A DNA stretch of 64,000 nt, from positions 85,504 to 149,503 of the forward strand of contig NZ_BAWW01000028.1 in assembly GCF_000875975.1 (NCBI RefSeq). The letters are read 5' to 3'. Shown here in pieces: positions 48,291 through 57,062 of this stretch. The position numbers and the translations under genes were made by a program. This DNA is from Parachlamydia acanthamoebae. Lineage in GTDB: Bacteria > Chlamydiota > Chlamydiia > Chlamydiales > Parachlamydiaceae. The notes under the pieces are model-generated. The model was not told the DNA's origin. It made no database searches and saw only the letters and a list, made by a program, of their open reading frames with translations. Each line of letters opens with the position of its first letter. The stretch's first letter is position 1.

Positions 48291-48442
48291 GTAGAGAAGT
48301 AGGTTATGAAAGAAGAAGATCACATCTTTACTATCTTTTTTACGGAGAGAAAGTGGCTTAAAAAAAAACATGAATATTTTTTAAAAAAACATTTACTCTC
48401 TATTCAATATTGGATAAAAGATGTTTTTACAAAGGAGCTTGC

Positions 48443-49147
48443 ATGATGAAGTCTTTTTTTTATGTGTTTTTAAGTTGCATGACAGCTTGTTTTTTTCTGA
48501 TACATCCTATCAGAATTCAAGCTAATGAATCTCATAACGATGTCATGTACACGGAAGTTTATGAAGAGGATTCGGATGAGAATATTTGCGATAATTCCTG
48601 CAAACGTCCAAGAACAAACATCAAAAACTATTTGCTTAGTGCGGCTCTTTTAGTTGCCGCGACAGGTGTTGGCAGTTATTACATTGGCAAAGATAGTAAA
48701 GATCCCGAAATAAAAGTGGTTAAACCTGTAAATCCTGTTTGTCCCGAATGTCCAACGGATTGTGCGTGTCCCACTTGTCCGGCCTGCCCTACTTGTCCTC
48801 CTGACACTCTCGATGATGAGCTGAGAATCCAGTTTATTTTCCTTGGAGATACGATTGGTAGCAATACAATTGAGATATCTTATGCTTTTGTTGATCCGAA
48901 CGGAAACTATTATAACAATAGTGTTACATTGACTCCCTCTCAAGCAACCTTGGATATTTCTACGCGGCTATTTCCACTAACAGGGATTTGGAGAATTATT
49001 ATTATTGGAATAAACGGGCAATCGCCAGTTTCTCAACCGGTTGTTAGAGTAAGCGTCTCCACAGCCAATCTTGGAACTCTTGTCGATCAGGTATTTAATA
49101 CAATAAATCCCGGAAACACAAGGACTATTAATTTTACAATTCCTTAG
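48443..49147 (+). CDS. Exported Cys-Pro tract protein, cassette member 1 (copy 2)
   Basis: 234 residues from the ATG at 48443 after AAAGGAG at good spacing; the longer TTG frame from 48410 includes the leader and is rejected. Same order as copy 1: signal peptide, acidic part with two Cys, hydrophobic span (residues 63-81), CPxC tract (NPVCPECPTDCACPTCPACP), and strand-rich C-terminal domain ending TINFTIP. Most differences from copy 1 are substitutions, several of them in the tract and the exposed loop before DISTRLFPLTG. No enzymatic motif is seen. It lies 18 bases before member 2. Confidence 0.75.
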   Translation: MMKSFFYVFLSCMTACFFLIHPIRIQANESHNDVMYTEVYEEDSDENICDNSCKRPRTNIKNYLLSAALLVAATGVGSYYIGKDSKDPEIKVVKPVNPVCPECPTDCACPTCPACPTCPPDTLDDELRIQFIFLGDTIGSNTIEISYAFVDPNGNYYNNSVTLTPSQATLDISTRLFPLTGIWRIIIIGINGQSPVSQPVVRVSVSTANLGTLVDQVFNTINPGNTRTINFTIP

Positions 49148-49165
49148 ACAATAATGGGAGCTTTA

Positions 49166-49615
49166 ATGAAAAATTTTTTTTCACTTTTACAAGGTCTATT
49201 TTTTTATAGTTTGCTAAGCTTATACCCTTTTGCAATTTTTTCTGTGACTTGTCCATGTCCAACTTGTCCGACATGTCCAACATGTCCAACGTGTCCTGGT
49301 ACAGTGGTATATTTAGGAAGTATTGCTGTTGAAGTGACGTTAGTATCGGGCCCTGATGTTTCAGTTTCCTTATATACAACTAATGGGAGTATCGCAACCG
49401 CAATACTATCTGCAGGAAATTCGACAACACTCTCTTTTGGGTCTAGTACATTTCCGCAGGGCGAGTGTGAAATTATTGCAACACCCATTAATGCTGTGAC
49501 TGGATCCGCGGTACTAGACTATGTGGTTCACCTGGATAATGGAGTCACTTATTCATTTCCTGGTGTTACGGTAGCAGTTGGGACATCTTCTTTCACAGGT
49601 TTTCATGTTCCGTGA
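49166..49615 (+). CDS. Exported Cys-Pro tract protein, cassette member 2 (copy 2)
   Basis: 149 residues from the ATG at 49166 after a GGGAG site. A signal peptide (residues 1-28) is followed directly by the mature start with a pure Cys-Pro tract (CPCPTCPTCPTCPTCPG, six Cys) and a 95-residue strand-rich domain with one more Cys (QGECEIIATPIN). The nine-base repeat that encodes CPT can vary in number without breaking the frame. It has no membrane span after the signal, so it is probably periplasmic or surface exposed. It may pair with member 1 through disulfides; that is inference. Confidence 0.75.
   Translation: MKNFFSLLQGLFFYSLLSLYPFAIFSVTCPCPTCPTCPTCPTCPGTVVYLGSIAVEVTLVSGPDVSVSLYTTNGSIATAILSAGNSTTLSFGSSTFPQGECEIIATPINAVTGSAVLDYVVHLDNGVTYSFPGVTVAVGTSSFTGFHVP
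49250..49297 (+). repeat. Nine-base tandem repeat encoding Cys-Pro-Thr units
   Basis: TGTCCxACx units repeat with a 9-base period. The matching tract has 48 bases in copy 3 (51537-51584) and 30 bases in copy 1. Whole-unit changes keep the frame. Confidence 0.8.
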
Positions 49616-49712
49616 TTAAAGGATCTAAGCCATAGGCTTCTTTAAAGGATCATTTCGGTTTTATGAAATCGGAGATGTGATCGAAAGTTGTGTATGAGAT
49701 AAAAAAAAAGAG

Positions 49713-49763
49713 AGCGCATCCTTAAAACGTTTTTTACGACAAAAACTAAATAGGAATGCGCTC
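49713..49763. repeat. Inverted repeat before transposase relic 3
   Basis: GAGCGCAT near 49713 and ATGCGCTC just before the relic's ATG form an inverted pair with a 35-base loop. It may be the IS left-end structure that shields the transposase start. A decayed version precedes relic 2. Confidence 0.5.
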
Positions 49764-50570
49764 ATGAAAGATTTTCGCTTTTCTTCAGAGAAATCGCTGC
49801 AAGAAATGGTTACATACCAGAAAAAATACTCAAATAGGTCTTAACCTTTGTCAGGTTAGAGTAAGACATAGAGACGATGGCTAGTTCACAGGTACGATTC
49901 TGCTACCTTGAGACAATTTTGGGAAAAACTGCTAAGGACTATTACCTACAAACATCGTTATATCAAAATTGGCTTAAAAGTGTTTTATCCACAAAAAGGA
50001 TGTTTAGATGGGCGATGAGATTATTTTAATATTCGTTTAGAAGACGATGAACTCCTGCGTTCTGGTTCTAGTCTTTTTTTAGAGCATGGAAGTAAAGAGC
50101 TTATCATGAATCATGATGAGTATTGAGGCCCTCAAAGATGGGGACTGAGCTTGCTATTGAAGATGGTGGTGCTGGGCCACAAATAGCTAATATTTCGGAT
50201 ATGATGCCAAAAAAGCGTTCAAAAGTATTCCAAAGAAATTATGCATGGTTCCAAGAAAAATGGATGGATTAAAAATATTTTGAGAAGTTGTTTGGGATGT
50301 ATGAAACAAAAAGTCTATGCGAATGATTAAAAAGGACAAAAATCAATTATTAGCTTTTATGGTTTCTCACGTATGCATTGGCAATATATAAGAACAACGA
50401 ATCCAATCGAATCATAGGCATTGCACACGACAAACTAAAGGTTGTGGATCTAGAACAGCTACACTTGTCATTGTTTATAAGCTTTCGATGGAAGCCCAAA
50501 AATGATGACGATAATTAGGTCATGAGTCAAATGGCAAACTGATTTGGGAGTGAAGTTTAATATGGGAAGA
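49764..50570 (+). mobile_element. IS256-family transposase relic 3
   Basis: Least decayed of the three. From ATG 49764 the start reads MKDFRFSSEKSLQEMV. Later pieces are ILGKTAKDYYLQTS, a copy of FNIRLEDD at 50028-50052, IANISDMMPKKRSKVFQ near 50185-50230, SFYGFSRMHWQYIRTTNPIES at about 50350-50411 and, in a shifted frame, TKGCGSRTATLVIVYKLSMEAQK. The IRTTNPIES block is diagnostic for Mutator/IS256 transposases. Many stops show it is inactive. It separates cassette copies 2 and 3. Confidence 0.88.
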
Positions 50571-50729
50571 TGTCTTTCGTGTAAGAGAAGTAGGGTATGA
50601 AAGAAGAAGGCTGCATTTTTAATATCTTTTTTACAGAGGGTAAATTTCTTAAAAAACATAAATTTTTTTTAAAAAATATTTACTTCCTGTTCGATATTGG
50701 ATAAAAGATGTTTTTACAAAGGAGCTTGC

Positions 50730-51434
50730 ATGATGAAGTCTTTTTTTTATGTGTATTTAAGTTGTATGACAGCTTGTTTTTTTCTGATACATCCTATCAC
50801 AATTCAGGCTAATGAATTTCATAACGATGATGCGTACACAGAAGCTTATGAAGAGGATTCGGATAAGGATATTTGTGATAATTCTTGCGAACGTCCAAAG
50901 ACAAATATCAAAAAATATTTGCTTAGTGCGGTTCTCTTAGCTGCCGCGACTGGTGCTGGTACTTATTACATTGGCAGAGATAGTAAAGATCCCGAAATAA
51001 AAGTAGTTAAACCTGTAAATCCTGTTTGTCCCGAATGTCCAACGGATTGTGCGTGTCCAACTTGTCCGGATTGTCCTACCTGTCCTCCTGACAATCTTGA
51101 CGATGACCTGAGAATCCAGTTTTTTTTCCATGGAGATACGATTGGTAGCAATACAATTGAGTTGACCTATGCTTTTGTGGACCCAAATGGAAACTATTAT
51201 AATAGTAGTATTACATTGCCTCCTAATGGAGCTGGCGTGTATGTTTATACTCAGCTATTTCCGTTAACAGGGATTTGGAGAATTATTATTATTGGAATAA
51301 ATGGGCAATCGCCAGTTTCTCAATCAGTGGTTAGAGTAAACGTTTCCACGGTCAATCTTGGAACTCTTGTGGATCAGGTATTTAATACATTAAATCCAGG
51401 AAATACAGAGTCCGTTAATTTTACAATTCCTTAG
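50730..51434 (+). CDS. Exported Cys-Pro tract protein, cassette member 1 (copy 3)
   Basis: 234 residues from the ATG at 50730, with the same AAAGGAG ribosome site. It keeps all parts of copies 1 and 2: signal peptide, acidic stretch with Cys pair (DICDNSCERP), hydrophobic span, CPxC tract and strand-rich domain. The loop near residue 180 is the most diverged (LPPNGAGVYVYTQ versus VPNQATVTVSTR), and the end is ESVNFTIP instead of RTINFTIP. The strict length and Cys conservation against loop change suggest selection on fold with variable surface. Function unknown. Confidence 0.75.
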   Translation: MMKSFFYVYLSCMTACFFLIHPITIQANEFHNDDAYTEAYEEDSDKDICDNSCERPKTNIKKYLLSAVLLAAATGAGTYYIGRDSKDPEIKVVKPVNPVCPECPTDCACPTCPDCPTCPPDNLDDDLRIQFFFHGDTIGSNTIELTYAFVDPNGNYYNSSITLPPNGAGVYVYTQLFPLTGIWRIIIIGINGQSPVSQSVVRVNVSTVNLGTLVDQVFNTLNPGNTESVNFTIP

Positions 51435-51452
51435 TCAATAATGGGAGCTTTG

Positions 51453-51902
51453 ATGAAATATTTTTTTTCACTTTTTCAAGGTCTATTTTTTTCTAGCTTA
51501 CTAAGCTTATACCCCTTTGCAATTTTTTCTGTGACTTGTCCATGTCCAACGTGTCCAAATTGTCCGACATGTCCAACGTGTCCTAGTACAGTGGTATATT
51601 TAGGAAGTATTGCTGTTGAAGTAACGTTAGTATCGGGCCCTGATGTTTCAGTTTCCTTATATACGACCAATGGGAGTATCGCAACCGCAATACTATCTGC
51701 AGGAAATTCGACAACACTCTCTTTTGGGTCTAGTACATTTCCGCAGGGCGAGTGTGAAATTATTGCAACACCCATTAATGCGACGACAGGATCTGCGGTA
51801 CTAGACTATGTAGTTCATCTGGATAATGGAGTCTCTTATTCATTTCCTGGTGTTACGGTAACAGTTGGGACATCCTCTTTCACAGGTTTTCATGTTCCGT
51901 GA
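51453..51902 (+). CDS. Exported Cys-Pro tract protein, cassette member 2 (copy 3)
   Basis: 149 residues after a GGGAG site, 18 bases after member 1. Signal peptide, CPCPTCPNCPTCPTCPS tract, and a strand-rich domain almost identical to copy 2. One tract unit reads CPN rather than CPT, and the Gly after the tract is Ser. It is followed 81 bases later by a strong hairpin terminator. Confidence 0.75.
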   Translation: MKYFFSLFQGLFFSSLLSLYPFAIFSVTCPCPTCPNCPTCPTCPSTVVYLGSIAVEVTLVSGPDVSVSLYTTNGSIATAILSAGNSTTLSFGSSTFPQGECEIIATPINATTGSAVLDYVVHLDNGVSYSFPGVTVTVGTSSFTGFHVP

Positions 51903-51983
51903 TTAAAGGATCTAAGCCATAGGCCTCTTTCAAGGGGCATTCTGGTTTTATGAAATCGATTTGAGAAAGATGTAAACTATTCG

Positions 51984-52017
51984 AGAATAAAGAAGCTCTT
52001 TTGAGCCTCTTTATTCT
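51984..52017. terminator. Strong hairpin terminator after the cassette array
   Basis: A 15-base stem (AGAATAAAGAAGCTC with GAGCCTCTTTATTCT, one mismatch) closes on a TTTT loop. It lies between the convergent cassette copy 3 and queF, and T/A-rich flanks suit both directions. Confidence 0.85.
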
Positions 52018-52057
52018 GATGTCCTGAAGGGAAGGGTCTAACATAAGACCTCGACCA

Positions 52058-52867
52058 TTATTGACGGTTTAATCGAAGATTGACAGGATCTGTTTCAAAA
52101 TTGGAACGGAAAGGGTTAATGTCTAAGCCCCCACGTCGCACGTAGCGGGCATAAACTGTTAATTTTTCAGGCTTACAATAAGTTGAAATATCGTAAAAAA
52201 TCTTTTCTACGCAGTCTTCATGGAACCCGGAGTGGTTGCGGTAAGAAATGATGTATTTCAAAAGACCTTCATGTGCAATTTTATGACCCGCATAACGGAT
52301 GTAAATCGTGCCCCAATCGGGTTGTCCTGTTGCTAAGCAATTCGACTTGAGCAACTCGCTATAAATAGATTCCTCAACATAATCAGAGCTGGTTGATAAA
52401 AATTCGGGTGAGACGTGATAAGCATTTGTTTCGATATCCAAAAAATCTAGGCATGTTCCCGAAAATTCACGCATGGGTTGCTTTTTAAAATCAGCCGAAG
52501 AATATAGTTCAACTGTTACAGGGCCTAAAGAAACCTGAGAAAGATCTCGTTCCAGAATCTCATTCAACTCTGCTAAAGAGCCTATTTTTGTTTGGTTGAA
52601 AGAATTTAAATATAATTTAAATGATTTAGATTCGACAATATTTGGATTGTCATAAGGGAAGTGAAACTCAGCGAAAGCAATTTGTGGTTTCCCTCTTTGA
52701 TCAAGCCAGGATAGTTCATAAGAATTCCAAATATCGAGTCCTGTAAAAGGAAGCGAAGTGAGGCCTATTTTATTTCGAGCCATCGTTCGAGGAATTGGAA
52801 ACAACAATTCGGGAGAATATGTTGTGATATAAGTTGTTTGTTTTCCTAAAGGAGATTGATCTAACAT
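52058..52867 (-). CDS. queF: NADPH-dependent 7-cyano-7-deazaguanine reductase
   Basis: 269 residues, the long (YqfB/E. coli-type) QueF. It reduces preQ0 to preQ1 in queuosine synthesis. The QueF motif VESKSFKLYLNSFNQ and the catalytic Cys177 with Asp184 in SNCLATGQPDWGTIYIRY are complete, as is FHEDCVEKIFYDI near the end. The ATG follows AGGA. Other queuosine genes are not in the window. It points to a tRNA-modification capacity beyond what I recall for human Chlamydia. Confidence 0.95.
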   Translation of the reverse strand: MLDQSPLGKQTTYITTYSPELLFPIPRTMARNKIGLTSLPFTGLDIWNSYELSWLDQRGKPQIAFAEFHFPYDNPNIVESKSFKLYLNSFNQTKIGSLAELNEILERDLSQVSLGPVTVELYSSADFKKQPMREFSGTCLDFLDIETNAYHVSPEFLSTSSDYVEESIYSELLKSNCLATGQPDWGTIYIRYAGHKIAHEGLLKYIISYRNHSGFHEDCVEKIFYDISTYCKPEKLTVYARYVRRGGLDINPFRSNFETDPVNLRLNRQ

Positions 52868-52926
52868 AAAAATCCTAATGAATTAATTTTTAAGTTAGAT
52901 TATCAAACAGAAAGATTTAGGTAAAG

Positions 52927-55900
52927 TTATGGATTTTTAGTTGATCCATCAGCTTCTAAATATTCAAACTTTCTTAAAGTTTGATAATGATAGGATTTTG
53001 CTTGATCTCCGGAACAGTGATAAAACAATGCGAGTTCACGAAATAGAAGCCTTTTTTCAAATAAAAATGCACGTTGAAACCACGGTTGCTTTTCACCAGC
53101 TTTTCCCCGCAGATAATGCATAAATAGGGACCATGTTCGTGGATAAGGGACTTCAAGATTGACTGAGAAATGCGCAAAGGCGATTTCTTTTCCTTCTGTC
53201 GCGTACAACCAACAGCCATATAAAAAGTGTAAAATGCTTTTATCTTGAGTCAGCGTGTCCATTGAAAACTGATGTAAGAGCTCTCCCGATTTTTTCCATT
53301 CGCTGATATACAAATAATAAGAAATTTCGATGCATTTAAAACGAAAATTTCCAGCTTCAGAAAGAGGATATTGATGGGCTTTTTCTTGTAAAAGAGGAAT
53401 AAGGTCAAGTTGTTGTTCATCAATAGCATTAATCATAAAATAATTCAGCATCCGCTCGTCATCAAGAGTGATGTGTGATTTTTTTAACGATTCAAGAAAA
53501 ACTGTTACTCCTTTTTTTAATCCTTCTTTTTTGAAAAGGACTCCAAATTTTAAAACGCGCAGTGTGGCGGGAAAGTCAAAGCAGGTGTATTCGAGAAGAT
53601 CTCGACTTTCGATTTGCGCTATTTTTTGTGAGACAAGTTCCCAAGCACCAAGTTCAAGTAGGATATATAGAGCATTTCCAATTGTTTCGACTGGAAATGG
53701 TCGAAAAACAAGAAGATCATCAATAATTTCCAGCAGGACAAAGGGTTTTGCTAGCCAAAAGGCAATTTGCATGGAAAAGGAGTGCAAAGATATTTGAGGA
53801 ATTGTTTCAAAGTGTTTCTCCGGAAACACAAAGGGCAATGGTTCCCAATGCTTTTGTAAACTTTGAAACAATTTTTTAGTGTTTGCATTTTCAACGACTT
53901 TGGGAAGATGGCTCGTGACTAATAGGATAAACTGATAAGTAGCTTTACGGTGGTATCTGGAGCACTCATGCATCCGATATACGATATGTTCTTGTAAAAG
54001 AGGGAGAAGGGGGTGATGAGGATAACGTCTAATGGCTAGCTCGTAGCATTTGACTTCTTCATCGTAGTCGTGTTGGGCTTGATAAACAAGAGCCTTTCCC
54101 AAATATTCCAAAGGAGCTCCTGGAGTATGTCGGAGCTTTTGAAATTCATCTAAAGCGGCATCATATGTTTGATTTTTTTCTATAGGATCGGTCAAAGAGT
54201 TAGCTTGTTCCAATAAGGTAATGCCGGCCCGGAACATGGCCTCTCTTCCTTCGGCTCTTCCTGGAAAGGAATAACCGATACGGCGATATTCGGTTAAAGC
54301 TGCAGAGTAATTTTTATGTGCCAAAAAAGCATCGGGAACAACAAGGCAATTGACCATGATGTTTTGATTTCCGACGTGGACATAAAAATCTTTGATTTCG
54401 AAATCTGCATCGCGTGAAAGCAGGCCGATGTGTGTTCCTGTTAAGGGGAGATGGCCGATGTAAGAAAACTGCAGAATATCATTGATGTAGAAATAAATGT
54501 TATTATCAATTTTTTCTATGCAGATGTGATACCAAATATTCCGATATAAAAAAGTTCCGGGAGAACTAATGACTTCTACTGTTGATCGCAAAAGTTTGGT
54601 AGATTTATTGGTATCTGTTCCTATCCAAAGACAGTAGCCGTCATTCAAATTTTGCCTTTCAGCGGCTTCAGGAATACTTAAAAGAAATCCTAAACCATGT
54701 CCTTGCTCCCCAATTCGGACGTCTGCCTCAAGTTTAATGTTCCCTGTAAAAGAGGACTTGGAAATCATGAGGCTGACCCAATCAGAAATTTCTGTTGTAC
54801 GTGTAATGGCCATATGCTCTGCAATCAACACATTTTCCTGAAATTCCCAATCATCTTTGCATGCAATGTCCAGTTCTGAAATAAGAAACCATTCTGAACG
54901 ACCTTCAATGTAGTTTTCCAAATCCCGAATCAACTCGTCGACTGTTTGATAGCGTTGGTCTACTTGAGTCGCCAGACAGCTCGTGGCGATTTTTGAAAGA
55001 ATGAGAGGAACATCGCGATAGGGGGCCATTTCCATCGGATCAATCAGCACCTCTTCATCCATTTTTTTGCGATATTCTTTAAGCGTTGTACGTCTAAAGG
55101 GTGGATAGAGTGTCAAAAGCTGGTAAAGAATCACTCCCAAAGAGTAAATATCAGTTTGAACAGTCGCTTCACCACCCTTGGCCCTTTCAGGAGCCATATA
55201 GGAAACCGTTCCTACGACTTTCCCCACTTTAGTGAGAGAATGAGAGGTCATTATTTTTTCATTCTCAATCTCATCATCTTCCGGGTGACGGATGATTTTG
55301 GCTAGTCCCCAGTCCAAGATAACGACCTGGCCATACTGTCCCACAATAATATTTTCTGGTTTGAGGTCTCGATGCAAAACCCCTTTGGCGTGTGCATACG
55401 CGACAGCTTGGCAAACACTAATGAAAATGCGGATTAAAGAGGAGATGCTACCTTGCTCTGCTTTTTCGCCTCTTTTTTCTTGTTCACGCGCTGTTCTTAA
55501 AATTTGCTTAAGGGTATTGCCTTCTACAAACGGCATTGTGTAATAGGTTGGGGCATCTTTGGCTTGAATCGTATAAATTGGAATGATGGCCGGATGGGTA
55601 AGCTGGCTGGTAATTCGAGCTTCCTTTAAAAACCTGCGTGTAATTGGTGCGCAGTCCGCTAGGTCTTCTCGAATCTTTTTTAATGCGATTTTTCTGCCAC
55701 AAGAAGTGTCGTAAGCTAACAAGACTTCGCCCATTCCTCCTTTTCCAATAGGATCTAAAACTTGATAGGGACCGATGGAATATTTGACAGATTCTTTTGA
55801 GGGAATATCTTCTGAGATGAGAGGAATGAGTTCTTCTTCTTCTTTTTGAGGGACTTCTCCTTGTAAAGAGTGCCCGCAAAAGGGACAAAAACTGGCCTGA

Positions 55901-55956
55901 CGATCTTTTTCAGAACGGTATAAAAAAAATCGGGAGTGACAACTGGGACAATGCAT
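52927..55956 (-). CDS. pknD: Ser/Thr protein kinase, PknD-like
   Basis: 1009 residues. Cys3, Cys6, Cys24 and Cys27 form an N-terminal zinc ribbon. The kinase domain (residues about 64-350) has GKGGMGEV, the ALKKI lysine (about 93), HRDLKPENI with Asp197, and DWGLAK in place of DFG. A jelly-roll-like domain (residues about 370-520, LEADVRIGEQGHGLGFLLS) and a tail of TPR-type repeats (KNYSAALTEYRRIGYSFPG and similar) follow. The order resembles chlamydial PknD, which is active on Ser/Thr. There is no obvious membrane span. The FHA protein at 25641 is a candidate partner. It lies 59 bases upstream of queF. Confidence 0.88.
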   Translation of the reverse strand: MHCPSCHSRFFLYRSEKDRQASFCPFCGHSLQGEVPQKEEEELIPLISEDIPSKESVKYSIGPYQVLDPIGKGGMGEVLLAYDTSCGRKIALKKIREDLADCAPITRRFLKEARITSQLTHPAIIPIYTIQAKDAPTYYTMPFVEGNTLKQILRTAREQEKRGEKAEQGSISSLIRIFISVCQAVAYAHAKGVLHRDLKPENIIVGQYGQVVILDWGLAKIIRHPEDDEIENEKIMTSHSLTKVGKVVGTVSYMAPERAKGGEATVQTDIYSLGVILYQLLTLYPPFRRTTLKEYRKKMDEEVLIDPMEMAPYRDVPLILSKIATSCLATQVDQRYQTVDELIRDLENYIEGRSEWFLISELDIACKDDWEFQENVLIAEHMAITRTTEISDWVSLMISKSSFTGNIKLEADVRIGEQGHGLGFLLSIPEAAERQNLNDGYCLWIGTDTNKSTKLLRSTVEVISSPGTFLYRNIWYHICIEKIDNNIYFYINDILQFSYIGHLPLTGTHIGLLSRDADFEIKDFYVHVGNQNIMVNCLVVPDAFLAHKNYSAALTEYRRIGYSFPGRAEGREAMFRAGITLLEQANSLTDPIEKNQTYDAALDEFQKLRHTPGAPLEYLGKALVYQAQHDYDEEVKCYELAIRRYPHHPLLPLLQEHIVYRMHECSRYHRKATYQFILLVTSHLPKVVENANTKKLFQSLQKHWEPLPFVFPEKHFETIPQISLHSFSMQIAFWLAKPFVLLEIIDDLLVFRPFPVETIGNALYILLELGAWELVSQKIAQIESRDLLEYTCFDFPATLRVLKFGVLFKKEGLKKGVTVFLESLKKSHITLDDERMLNYFMINAIDEQQLDLIPLLQEKAHQYPLSEAGNFRFKCIEISYYLYISEWKKSGELLHQFSMDTLTQDKSILHFLYGCWLYATEGKEIAFAHFSVNLEVPYPRTWSLFMHYLRGKAGEKQPWFQRAFLFEKRLLFRELALFYHCSGDQAKSYHYQTLRKFEYLEADGSTKNP

Positions 55957-55976
55957 CAGATATTACAAGTAGTGGG

Positions 55977-56390
55977 TTAAAGTCTATTCGCCTGTTTTAA
56001 TTTTTTCCTTAAAAGTCGGGCTTGAATGGATGCGTTTTGCACAATGCAAGGATGTCCTAATTCTTGTTCAAAATACACACCATTACTTGAGCTGTAAGAG
56101 GCAACCATTTGATTGAAGAGAGCATTTAGCCCGTGTTCATCTCTTTCTGGCAAAGTATAGCGGAATCCACAGTGCATAAATTCAAAATAATCATCCTTCC
56201 ACGCGGCTTTTGCTAAACGCAAGGCTTCCGGAACATTCTGGGCTTCAACTTCTGTGGTTGCTTCTTCTCCATCAGCTTTTTCCTCAAACCAAATGTATCG
56301 GTGTTCTTCCACTTTGCGTAGAAAAAGATATTGGGGTGGAGTTGGCTTTTTGCAAAAGCCAACATGAATAAGCGGGTAATTATTTGTCAT
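55977..56390 (-). CDS. Conserved small protein
   Basis: 137 residues from the ATG at 56390, overlapping the end of the upstream gene by 11 bases (translational coupling); a TTG at 56408 is less likely. It has no signal or membrane part. The first half (VEEHRYIWFEEKADGEEATTEVEAQNVPEALRLAK) looks strand then helix; the second half contains GFRYTLPERDEHG and a helical Lys/Arg-rich end. No known domain is recognised. It lies 20 bases upstream of the PknD-like kinase gene, so it may share its transcript. Confidence 0.6.
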   Translation of the reverse strand: MTNNYPLIHVGFCKKPTPPQYLFLRKVEEHRYIWFEEKADGEEATTEVEAQNVPEALRLAKAAWKDDYFEFMHCGFRYTLPERDEHGLNALFNQMVASYSSSNGVYFEQELGHPCIVQNASIQARLLRKKLKQANRL

Positions 56391-56781
56391 CGAGTTTCTC
56401 TTTTTCAATTTCAGCTTTAATCTCTTTTTTTATCTCTTTTTTGAGCGTATATGGATCAACGACTTCTTCCGGAGATTCAGCAAAATAATACTCACGTAAA
56501 ACTAAATAAATACCCCCAATAACAAATAAAATGGGCATTAAGGTGGACCAGCTGATTTCAAATGCCGTGGCGAGAAACAATCCTAAAAGAATGAATGACG
56601 AAACAGCTAAATCAAAAATGCGACCTGTTAAATATTGTCTTAAAGCTAGCGATGCCCAGATAGCGAGAAGAATACCAGGCCACCACCTCTCAGATGAATA
56701 CAATAAAATCCCTAAACAAATTAAAAAGATGCCATTTGAAATTGCATCCGCTTTTCCCTTTGATAAAAGTGGTTCTGCCAT
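56380..56781 (-). CDS. Small polytopic membrane protein
   Basis: 133 residues with AGGAG at good spacing before the ATG. Four hydrophobic segments lie near residues 14-28, 35-45, 55-72 and 79-92 (LMPILFVIGGIYLVLREYYF). The rest is a Lys/Glu-rich cytoplasmic helix ending EIEKEKLDDK. This layout is like LiaF/YvqF- or DUF5668-type membrane proteins, but the match is general. It is first in a likely operon with the next gene and pknD. Confidence 0.65.
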   Translation of the reverse strand: MAEPLLSKGKADAISNGIFLICLGILLYSSERWWPGILLAIWASLALRQYLTGRIFDLAVSSFILLGLFLATAFEISWSTLMPILFVIGGIYLVLREYYFAESPEEVVDPYTLKKEIKKEIKAEIEKEKLDDK

Positions 56782-56852
56782 AAGATTGCTCCTGTGAAAA
56801 GATTTTTCTATTTTCTTTCACTAAAAAACTATGTGCTTATCCTGTCAACTTT

Positions 56853-57062
56853 TTAAGAAGGTTTGGAACTGGATTGTTTTTTTAATTCTTTAACCTCAGA
56901 TAGCGTTAAGCAGCGGGCACAGCCAGGTGGCATTTCGCTTTCAGGAATTTTTGATCTTTTATTTGATCTTCTAATCGTTAGTTTGTTTGGGCACGGATTT
57001 GGAACAATAGCATAATGATGACTCGGTGTTGATCTTGGTACTGATAAAGGGTCTGATTGCAT
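56853..57062 (-). CDS. Small Pro/Ser-rich hypothetical protein
   Basis: 69 residues from the ATG at 57062, which follows a GAGGAG ribosome site; a 33-base longer frame is not supported. It is basic and Pro/Ser-rich with one CARC pair (Cys at about residues 48 and 51). No domain is recognised. The strong ribosome site suggests it is translated. Confidence 0.5.
   Translation of the reverse strand: MQSDPLSVPRSTPSHHYAIVPNPCPNKLTIRRSNKRSKIPESEMPPGCARCLTLSEVKELKKQSSSKPS

Larger units (their letters stand above)
48292..49650. repeat. Cassette copy 2 of the triplicated two-gene unit
   Basis: Begins with AGAGAAGTAGGTTATGAAAG and holds both intact genes. The leader, ribosome sites, intergenic 18 bases and downstream TTAAAGGATCTAAGCCATAGG are shared with copy 3. 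Confidence 0.85.
50583..51930. repeat. Cassette copy 3 of the triplicated two-gene unit
   Basis: Starts with AGAGAAGTAGGGTATGAAAG and contains both intact genes. After the shared tail the sequence leaves the IS-linked pattern and runs into a terminator, so this is the end of the array. Confidence 0.85.

Noticed and set aside
49250..49297. Short repeats as a CRISPR array
   Set aside because: The 9-base units have no spacers and encode a protein tract.
49204..49488. Antisense frame with HVGHVGHVG repeats
   Set aside because: It is only the reverse reading of the CPT repeat of cassette member 2; similar frames appear opposite copies 1 and 3.
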